This document shows, one piece after another, positions 40,124 to 47,554 of a stretch of 47,554 nt of DNA. The notes below the pieces were generated by a model that was not told the origin of the DNA, made no database searches, and saw only the letters and a program-made list of their open reading frames with translations. Origin of the DNA: Candidatus Peregrinibacteria bacterium GW2011_GWF2_38_29 (GTDB lineage Bacteria; Patescibacteriota; Gracilibacteria; UBA1369; UBA12463); the NCBI GenBank assembly GCA_000992695.1, contig LBUS01000012.1:1-47554 (forward strand), in the 5' to 3' direction. How positions within the stretch are numbered: position 1 is the first letter of the stretch; each line of letters starts with the position of its first letter. Both the position numbers and the translations under genes were made by a program.

Positions 40124-40774
40124 TTATACTGTTGGTTTTAATATAACAAAATCCGTGTGATCTTGTGGAAGCTGAGACTTTGATGCAATCGAGTATTTTT
40201 CAAGCTCAAGCGGATTTTTGACACCTTCCTCTTTCAAGAAATTCGCAATTGGATCAACGTCCAAGGTTTCGCCATCAAATTTATAAAGCATCGGAATAAC
40301 AACATTTGGCTCAATTTCTTCAATAACTTCGTGTGCTTTTTTGGCGTCCATTGCATATTTTCCACCGACCGGAACAAAAAGAACGTGAATATTTTGCAAA
40401 TGCTCCATCATATCGTCCGTTAATTTGTGTCCAAGATATCCAAGATGGCAAAATCGAACTCCTTCAAGCTCAAATACAGAAACATTGACTGAATTTTTTG
40501 GTGCACCTTTGTCTTCTTCGCTTTTTGGAATATCCCATGCTTCAATTGTAAAAATCGGAATTCCTTTAACGTCATATTCGCCCGGCCAATCAATTATTTT
40601 TGGCTCGCCTTCAACGTCTTCATATTTACCGTCTTTTGATGGCTTGCTAACAAGCACGACATCTCCTTTTAGCTTTGGCGCCTTAAATCCATCTGCGATT
40701 ATTGGGTCTAAAACAACGGTTCCGTCTTTGCTTTTGACTGTAAAACACGTTCGAGAGTGCCATGTAATATCCAT
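40124..40774 (-). CDS. Metallo-beta-lactamase-fold protein with lost metal-binding motif
   Basis: 216 residues with the order of strands of UlaG-like MBL proteins: MDITWHSRTCFTVKSKDGTVVLDP at the start, a GEYDVKGIPIFTI turn, FCHLGYLGHKLTDDM and LFVPVGGKYAMDAKKAHEVI. Where active enzymes have H-x-H-x-D-H after VLVS/VTH, this protein has VSKPSKDGKY, so the main zinc site is gone. It is probably non-catalytic or uses another site. It is divergent from eno; a TAGACT/TATTAT pair upstream is a possible promoter. Confidence 0.78.
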   Translation of the reverse strand: MDITWHSRTCFTVKSKDGTVVLDPIIADGFKAPKLKGDVVLVSKPSKDGKYEDVEGEPKIIDWPGEYDVKGIPIFTIEAWDIPKSEEDKGAPKNSVNVSVFELEGVRFCHLGYLGHKLTDDMMEHLQNIHVLFVPVGGKYAMDAKKAHEVIEEIEPNVVIPMLYKFDGETLDVDPIANFLKEEGVKNPLELEKYSIASKSQLPQDHTDFVILKPTV

Positions 40775-40883
40775 AAGGTATTTTGTTAAATTTTCATTTT
40801 ATGCGCCATGATAATACTTAAAATCAGCCAAAAAGTCTAGAGATTCGATCCTTGCGAAAAGTGACACAAAAAGGTAAAGTTAA

Positions 40884-42185
<1,302 letters not shown>

Positions 42186-42198
42186 TAAAAATTCGCAT

Positions 42199-43458
42199 AT
42201 GAAAATTGACGCGCAAAAAATTGCACAGGCGGCAAAAACGGCTTCAAAAAGCGCCGGATTAATGTCGACTAGTCAAAAAAATAAAGCACTTTTGGCGATT
42301 GCAAAATTCATAAAAAAATATGAAAAAGAAATTCTAAAAGAAAATGCGAAAGACGTTTTGACGACGGAAAAAGCCGGACTTGGTCCAATGGTTGATCGCG
42401 TGCTTTTAAATAAAGAAAGAGTAAATGGAATTTGCAATGATATTAAGAATGTCGTTTCACTTCCTGATCCTGTTGGGAAAATTTTGAGCGAACGAAAGCA
42501 ACCAAGCGGACTAAAAATTCAACAAGTTTCCGTACCATTTGGTGTCATTTTGATGATTTATGAATCGCGCCCAAACGTTACTGTTGATGCCGCAACTTTG
42601 GCTTTAAAAAGCGGAAATACGGTTATATTAAAAGGCGGAAAAGAAGCAATAAATTCAAATCGCGTGATTATAAAAGCAATAAAAGCGGCATTAAAATCCG
42701 TTGGCGTAAATGAAAATATTATTCAGTTTGTGGATTCAGTTGAAAAAGATTCTATTGCGGATTTCCTCAAGATGAAAAACTTAATCGACGTCGTGATCCC
42801 TCGCGGCGGAAAAGGTTTGATTAATTTTGTAGTTGAAAATTCAAGCATTCCTGCGATAAACACCGGTGCGTCCGTCGTGCATACTTATGTTGATAAAAAG
42901 TTTGATTTAAAAATTGCCGTACCGATTATCGTTAATGCAAAAACGCGCAGAGTTTCAATTTGCAATACGCTTGACACGTTACTTATCCATAAAGATTCCG
43001 CAAAAACATTACTTCCAATTTTGGCTAAAGAACTTGCAAAGCACGATGTTGAGATCCGTGCGGATGAAAGAGCATATAAAATTTTAAATAAAAAATATCA
43101 AAAATTAAAGAGCGCTAATGCTCTAGATTTTGATACGGAATTTTTGGATTATATCTTGGCGATTAAAATTGTTGATAGTCTTGATGAAGCGCTTACTCAC
43201 ATTGAAAAACACTCACTCAAACATTCCGAAGCAATAATCACAAGTGATAAAAAATCCGCGGAAAGATTTTTAAATGAAGTTGATGCGGCATGCGTTTATG
43301 TTAATACTGCGACGCAATTTACAGATGGTGCGCAATTTGGACTTGGCGCGGAAATTGGTATTTCTACACAAAAATTACATGTACGCGGACCGTTTGCGCT
43401 TGAAGGGTTAACGACTTATAAATGGAAAATTTATGGCAGTGGACAGTGTAGGAAATAA
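42199..43458 (+). CDS. proA: Glutamate-5-semialdehyde dehydrogenase (gamma-glutamyl phosphate reductase)
   Basis: 419 residues. Reduces glutamyl 5-phosphate with NADPH in proline synthesis. Visible parts are PFGVILMIYESRPNVTVDAA, LKGGKEAINSN, IPRGGKGLINFV, the catalytic Cys in VSICNTLDTLLIH, and QFGLGAEIGISTQKLHVRGPFALEGLTTYKW. proC follows after a repeat tract; proB is not in the window. Confidence 0.95.
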   Translation: MKIDAQKIAQAAKTASKSAGLMSTSQKNKALLAIAKFIKKYEKEILKENAKDVLTTEKAGLGPMVDRVLLNKERVNGICNDIKNVVSLPDPVGKILSERKQPSGLKIQQVSVPFGVILMIYESRPNVTVDAATLALKSGNTVILKGGKEAINSNRVIIKAIKAALKSVGVNENIIQFVDSVEKDSIADFLKMKNLIDVVIPRGGKGLINFVVENSSIPAINTGASVVHTYVDKKFDLKIAVPIIVNAKTRRVSICNTLDTLLIHKDSAKTLLPILAKELAKHDVEIRADERAYKILNKKYQKLKSANALDFDTEFLDYILAIKIVDSLDEALTHIEKHSLKHSEAIITSDKKSAERFLNEVDAACVYVNTATQFTDGAQFGLGAEIGISTQKLHVRGPFALEGLTTYKWKIYGSGQCRK

Positions 43459-43520
43459 CTCAAAAGTCAAAACTCAAAGCTCAAAACCACAACTTAAAAC
43501 TCAAAACTTTTAATAAATTA
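43459..43520 (+). repeat. Degenerate CAAAACTCAAA repeat tract between proA and proC
   Basis: Loose repeats of TCAAAA with C/G changes (CTCAAAAGTC, AAAACTCAAAG, CTCAAAACC, ACTTAAAACTC). Similar to 13170-13215 and in style to 1571-1655. Confidence 0.6.
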
Positions 43521-43524
43521 AAAA

Positions 43525-44313
43525 ATGAAAATTGCAATTCTTGGCGGAGGAAATATGGGCGGAGCCTTTGCAAAAGGCATAAGCAAGCAACTTGAAAAAT
43601 GCGAAGTCGTTGTTAGCGATAAAAATTCTGCAAAATTAAACGAACTAAAAAAGCGCACAAATATAAAAACCGTATCAAATAATGTCGAAGCGATTAAAGG
43701 TGCGAATGTCGTTATTTTGGCTGTAAAACCGCAAGACTTCGAACCGTTTTTAGCCGAATTAAAAGGTAAAATTCCGGCTCACGCAATTATTATTTCGATT
43801 GCCGCGGGAGTAAAAATCAAAACAATTGAAAAAGGAATTTCTCATAGATGCGTTGCGCGAATTATGCCAAATTTGCTCGCATTGATTGATGAAAGCATGT
43901 CGGCTTGGATTGCGCCAAATCTCAATCCAAAGCAAAAAGAAGTTGTAAAAAATATCCTTAAATCAGTTGGGGAAGAAATTGAAATGAAAAACGAAGATGA
44001 TATAAATAAAGTTACGGCAATGTCCGGAAGTGGCCCCGCTTATGTCTGGTATTTCATGGAAAATATGATAAAGGCGGGCGTGAAATTGGGGCTTAAAGAA
44101 GAAGTTGCGCGTAAATTGACCAGTCAAACTTTTGCCGGTGCTTCAGAGATGAGCTTGCTTAGCGCGGAAACTGAAAAAGAATTACGCCTGCGCGTTACTT
44201 CTAAAAAAGGGACAACCGAAAAAGCTATAAAAACTTTAGAAAAAGGCAAGTTCGGAAAACTGATTGAGAATGCTATAAAAAATGCATACAATCGCGCAAA
44301 AGAACTTGGATGA
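43525..44313 (+). CDS. proC: Pyrroline-5-carboxylate reductase
   Basis: 262 residues. Last step of proline synthesis. N-terminal Rossmann motif AILGGGNMGGAFAKGI, NAD(P) region VILAVKPQDF, RIMPNLLALIDESMSAW, and the C-terminal signature TAMSGSGPAYVWYFMENMIKAGVKLGL (in two parts), with TSKKGTTEKAI near the end. Together with proA it gives the last two steps of the pathway. Confidence 0.95.
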   Translation: MKIAILGGGNMGGAFAKGISKQLEKCEVVVSDKNSAKLNELKKRTNIKTVSNNVEAIKGANVVILAVKPQDFEPFLAELKGKIPAHAIIISIAAGVKIKTIEKGISHRCVARIMPNLLALIDESMSAWIAPNLNPKQKEVVKNILKSVGEEIEMKNEDDINKVTAMSGSGPAYVWYFMENMIKAGVKLGLKEEVARKLTSQTFAGASEMSLLSAETEKELRLRVTSKKGTTEKAIKTLEKGKFGKLIENAIKNAYNRAKELG

Positions 44314-44377
44314 TTTTGGCTTTTATATTGATAAATCCTGTATTAGAATTAATCGCGTCAATAAATAATTTTTATAT

Positions 44378-45529
44378 ATGAAAAATTTTATGTTTACGTC
44401 GGAATCCGTGACGGAAGGACACCCCGACAAAGTTTGCGACCAAATTTCAGATGAAGTTTTGGATCAGATCATCAAGCAAGATAAATATGCGCGCGTTGCG
44501 TGCGAAGTTTTTGCAGGAATGGGATTTATTATGGTTGGTGGAGAAGTCACAACAAACGCATGGGTTGATATCAACAATCTTGCGCGTGAAGTTGTGCGCG
44601 ACATTGGATATGATAACGCGGAATACGGCTTTGATTGGCATACTCTTGCGGTTTTCAATACTATCCACGGACAATCGCCGGACATTGCGCAAGGTGTTCG
44701 AACAACCGGTACGAAAAAACAAGGTGCCGGAGACCAAGGTATGATGACCGGATTTGCAACAAATGAAACTCCGGAATTAATGCCTTATCCAATTATTACA
44801 GCGCATAAACTTGCCAAGCAGCTTGCAGAAGTTCGCAAAAGCAAAAAATTAAAATGGCTCAGACCGGATGGGAAAACCCAAGTTACTGTTGAATATAAAA
44901 ATGGCAAACCTGTTTCAATTCACTCGGTTGTAATTGCGGCGCAACACGATCCTGACGTAACCGACAAAAAGCTTAAAGAAGCCATAATCGAAGAGGTGAT
45001 CAAACCTGTTTGTGGAAAATTTTTAAGCAAAACCTCAAAATTTTATATTAACAATACGGGACGATTTGTTATTGGCGGACCTGTCGCGGATTGCGGCGTT
45101 ACTGGTAGAAAAATAGTTGTCGACACGTATGGCGGAATGGGACACATGGGTGGTGGATGTTTCTCCGGAAAAGATCCAACAAAAGTTGATAGATCAGGAG
45201 CTTATATGGCTCGCTACATTGCAAAAAATATTGTTGCCGCAGGGCTTGCCGATAAATGCGAAATCCAACTTGCTTATGTTATCGGCGGAACAGAGCCATT
45301 AAGTGTAAACATCAATACTTTTGAAACCGGAAAAGTTTCCGAAGAAAAGCTTGTTGCGGGTGTGAAGAGAGTATTTGACTTATCACCGGGCGGAAGCGTT
45401 ACAATGCTTGATTTGCTTCGACCAATATATCGAAAAACCGCAGCTTACGGCCATTTTGGAAGATCTGAAAAAGAATTTACATGGGAAAAAACAGATAGAA
45501 TCACAGCGTTGAAAAACGCCGTGAAATGA
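44378..45529 (+). CDS. metK: S-adenosylmethionine synthetase
   Basis: 383 residues. Makes SAM from methionine and ATP. Start [23 protein letters not shown] region [32 protein letters not shown], the glycine loop [18 protein letters not shown] and [15 protein letters not shown]. In most bacterial MetK the loop reads G-A-H-G-G-G-A-F-S-G-K-D; here Met and Cys replace two residues. It precedes the SAH hydrolase, so SAM supply and SAH removal are linked. Confidence 0.95.
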   Translation: MKNFMFTSESVTEGHPDKVCDQISDEVLDQIIKQDKYARVACEVFAGMGFIMVGGEVTTNAWVDINNLAREVVRDIGYDNAEYGFDWHTLAVFNTIHGQSPDIAQGVRTTGTKKQGAGDQGMMTGFATNETPELMPYPIITAHKLAKQLAEVRKSKKLKWLRPDGKTQVTVEYKNGKPVSIHSVVIAAQHDPDVTDKKLKEAIIEEVIKPVCGKFLSKTSKFYINNTGRFVIGGPVADCGVTGRKIVVDTYGGMGHMGGGCFSGKDPTKVDRSGAYMARYIAKNIVAAGLADKCEIQLAYVIGGTEPLSVNINTFETGKVSEEKLVAGVKRVFDLSPGGSVTMLDLLRPIYRKTAAYGHFGRSEKEFTWEKTDRITALKNAVK

Positions 45530-45568
45530 TGAAATTTTAAGTTTTAAATTTTAAAATAAATTATAAAA

Positions 45569-46834
45569 ATGGATAAAGGAGAAGCGTTTGAAGTATGCAG
45601 TTTATCGTTTGCCGATCAGGGAAAATTAAATGCTGATTTTGCGCGACAAAACATGGGATCGCTCATGAAAATTAAAGAAAGATTTGCAAAAGAAAGACCT
45701 TTGGAAGGCCTTAAAATCGGTATGGCTTTGCATGTTACAAAAGAGACTGCAATGCTTGTTGAAACCTTGCAAGCCGGTGGTGCCAAGATCTTTATAACCG
45801 GTTGCAATCCCCTTTCAACGCAAGACGACGTCGCGGCGTATTTGGCTAGGGAAGGCGTGAATGTCTATGCATATAAAGGCGAAACGCGTGAAGATTATTA
45901 TCGATATTTGGGATATGTCATTGATGGTGAGCCGGATATTACAATTGATGACGGATGCGATTTGGTCAGTGAAATTCATAAAAATCACAAAGAGCTTTTG
46001 CCAAAATTGATTGGTGGAACAGAAGAAACTACAACGGGCGTAATAAGACTGCGTGCAATGGAACGTGACAAAGCTCTTAAATATCCCGTTATTGCAGTCA
46101 ACGATAATAAAACAAAACATTTGGTCGATAATTATTATGGAACAGGGCAATCGACTCTTGATGGAATAATTCGCGCTTCAAATATTTTGTTTGCCGGAAA
46201 AACAGTTGTTATTGTCGGATATGGAGATTGTGGAAAAGGCGCAAGCATGCGAGCAAAAGGCCTTGGAGCAAATGTTATTGTTTGCGAAGTTGATCATTTT
46301 AAAGGTCTACAAGCTTATTTTGACGGATTCCGTGTTATGAAAATGGAAGATGCTTGCAAGCTTGGCGATATTTTTATAACTGTTACCGGTGATATTCACG
46401 TCATTGCAAAAGAACATTTTTCAGAAATGAAAAATGGCGCAATAATGGCTAATTCAGGTCATTTTGATTGCGAAATTGACATTAAAGAACTTGAAAAAGC
46501 TGCGACTAAAAAACGCCGAATCAGGCCTTATCTTGATGAATATACTTTGAAGAATGGTCGCGTGATTTACCTCGCGGGCGAAGGAAGGCTTATCAATCTT
46601 GCGGCTGCAGAAGGCCATCCAAGCGAAGTCATGGGGCTTAGTTTTTGTGGACAGGCACTTGCGTGTGAATTCCTTGCAAAGAATCGAGGCAAATTAGAAA
46701 GCAAAGTTCATACACTGCCTGTTTCAATTGATGATGATATTGCAAAAATCGCACTTACTTCTTTTGATGTTCAAATAGATAAACTTACGGAAGAGCAAAT
46801 TAAGTATTTGAATTCGTGGGAAGAAGGAACCTGA
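45569..46834 (+). CDS. ahcY: Adenosylhomocysteinase (SAH hydrolase)
   Basis: 421 residues, the short archaeal/thermophile-like form without the eukaryotic insertion. Splits SAH into adenosine and homocysteine with bound NAD. Motifs are FITGCNPLSTQDDVAAYL, the substrate region AVNDNKTKHLVDNYYGTGQS, the NAD loop IVGYGDCGKGASMRAKGLGA, TGDIHVI and LAAAEGHPSEVM near the end. Its stop abuts that of the convergent His-rich protein. SAH hydrolase is uncommon in reduced bacteria, which often use the nucleosidase route. Confidence 0.95.
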   Translation: MDKGEAFEVCSLSFADQGKLNADFARQNMGSLMKIKERFAKERPLEGLKIGMALHVTKETAMLVETLQAGGAKIFITGCNPLSTQDDVAAYLAREGVNVYAYKGETREDYYRYLGYVIDGEPDITIDDGCDLVSEIHKNHKELLPKLIGGTEETTTGVIRLRAMERDKALKYPVIAVNDNKTKHLVDNYYGTGQSTLDGIIRASNILFAGKTVVIVGYGDCGKGASMRAKGLGANVIVCEVDHFKGLQAYFDGFRVMKMEDACKLGDIFITVTGDIHVIAKEHFSEMKNGAIMANSGHFDCEIDIKELEKAATKKRRIRPYLDEYTLKNGRVIYLAGEGRLINLAAAEGHPSEVMGLSFCGQALACEFLAKNRGKLESKVHTLPVSIDDDIAKIALTSFDVQIDKLTEEQIKYLNSWEEGT

Positions 46835-47392
46835 TTATTTAACCTCAAGCTCCCCAACTGCCGTAACTTTGAAATCATATTTTGTTGTTGGTGGAAGCAT
46901 ATCCGGATTTACCAACTGAACAATCAAATATCGATATGATTTTGCAGGGACAACAACGTTCACGTTCAATTTGAATTCAAGTGAGCCGTTTTGTTCTGTT
47001 TGGCCAATTACGGAAAGATAATCTTCTGAATTTGCTTCTGAAATAATAAGCTTATAATCAGCGCCTTTTGCATAAGCTCCACCATCTTCCAATTTCAAAG
47101 AAGAGAATGAAACCGGCAAGCCGTTTGCGTTCGTAATTTTGACCCTTCCGACTTCTTGAGGCGCCGGAGTGGCACTTTCTATCGTTACAGATGAAACGGT
47201 GCTTCCTGAGCTAAATAAAAGGCCTTTAAGAAGTCCTTTTTCTCCAGCCATGACAAGCCCTGCAATTAATACAACTGCGGCAAACATAGCAATCAAAAAT
47301 TTCTTACTTTTGTAGTAAGCATAATGCTCGGGATGCTGATGCTCGATCACATGAGTGTGATGATGCGCAACATGATGCGTAGAATGTTCCAT
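46835..47392 (-). CDS. His-rich N-terminus, single-pass membrane protein
   Basis: 185 residues from the ATG at 47392; the frame is open further upstream, but the next start (TTG 47452) overlaps the -35 box. The cytoplasmic N-terminus has nine His in about 25 residues (HSTHHVAHHHTHVIEHQHPEH) and then a helix (FLIAMFAAVVLIAGLVMAG). The exported part is beta-rich (VSSVTIESATPAPQEVGRVKI, YRYLIVQLVNPDMLP). The His stretch may bind metal. No family recognised. Confidence 0.7.
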   Translation of the reverse strand: MEHSTHHVAHHHTHVIEHQHPEHYAYYKSKKFLIAMFAAVVLIAGLVMAGEKGLLKGLLFSSGSTVSSVTIESATPAPQEVGRVKITNANGLPVSFSSLKLEDGGAYAKGADYKLIISEANSEDYLSVIGQTEQNGSLEFKLNVNVVVPAKSYRYLIVQLVNPDMLPPTTKYDFKVTAVGELEVK

Positions 47393-47423
47393 TTTTATTT
47401 TTGTTATTTGTTTTATTATTAAA

Positions 47424-47452
47424 ATTATACCAGAAATCAGCTCAAAAGTCAA
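47424..47452 (-). promoter_or_regulatory. Promoter of the His-rich membrane protein
   Basis: On the minus strand TTGACT (47447-47452) and a perfect TATAAT (47424-47429) have a 17-base spacer. The leader before the ATG is about 25 bases of A/T without a Shine-Dalgarno sequence. Confidence 0.7.
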
Positions 47453-47554
47453 AGCTTGTTTAGTTGCAGAGTTCCAGTCACATTTTTTAAATGGGGTTGC
47501 ATGGGCTTTAAGAATGAAGTGTAGAGTATCTTTTGAGCCGGAGTTAAGCCTTTC

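Noticed and set aside
47453-47554. End of another insertion sequence or gene at the right edge
   Set aside because: A minus-strand frame stays open to the edge, but it has no recognisable family and passes through the promoter of the His-rich gene; the sequence is too short to judge.

Overview
The window looks like chromosome from a small, AT-rich, ultra-compact bacterium of the Patescibacteria/CPR type, most probably near Candidatus Peregrinibacteria. This placement is inferred from gene content and style, with no rRNA in the window. Supporting signs are the large uncharacterised MoxR/VWA proteins, DUF4012- and DUF3352-like surface proteins, a short AlaRS, Cys-rich CPR-style proteins, start codons that mostly lack Shine-Dalgarno sequences, and convergent genes whose stop codons abut. 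TGA is used as a stop (purN, sdaAB, proC, metK, ahcY), so the Gly recoding of Gracilibacteria/Absconditabacteria does not apply.

Layout. 1-120: 3' end of an IS transposase. 203-2444: a nucleotidyltransferase/left-handed beta-helix protein carrying a heptamer tandem repeat, then a family 2 glycosyltransferase. 2469-10855 (minus): a giant pair, transglutaminase-VWA (1117 aa) and MoxR-like AAA+ ATPase with a long N-terminal extension (1271 aa), plus two unknown small proteins, each block with its own promoter. 10921-13145 (minus): purN, sdaAA, sdaAB. 13176-13549: a structured, tRNA-like region and an attenuator-like leader. 13550-20372: lspA, a membrane protein, a CofE-like ligase, ftsW, murG, a small membrane protein/PH-domain/LemA-like cluster, and lexA with a perfect palindrome inside its promoter. 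20447-26820: a plastic region with two tRNA-Thr genes, hypothetical proteins, a Cys-rich repeat protein, a frameshifted glycosyltransferase, a DedA-like protein and a HepT-MntA toxin-antitoxin pair. This region ends at a 20-base near copy of the tRNA-Thr 3' end, as expected of an integrated island. 26824-32478: S1-domain protein, PAS-GAF protein, DUF4012 and DUF3352 proteins. 32494-32709: a large palindromic MITE-like element. 32911-38541: alaS without its C-terminal domain, a HExxH protein, miaB and a small leaderless gene. 38556-40774: a candidate small RNA, PspC protein, HicBA-like pair, tRNA-Arg and a degenerate metallo-beta-lactamase-fold protein. 40908-46834: eno, proA, proC, metK, ahcY. 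The window ends with a His-rich membrane protein.

Functional themes. Cell envelope and division are represented by ftsW, murG, lspA, glycosyltransferases and DUF4012/DUF3352 proteins. Amino-acid and one-carbon fragments are serine dehydratase, proline synthesis from glutamyl phosphate, SAM synthesis and SAH removal. Regulation includes an SOS repressor with an operator not of E. coli type. The least explained items are the transglutaminase-VWA/MoxR machine, the tRNA-like RNA before serine dehydratase, the small RNA at 38556-38642 with mutually exclusive hairpins, homologous trailers behind two unrelated tRNA genes, and several genes whose -10 box lies exactly 6 bases before the start codon.
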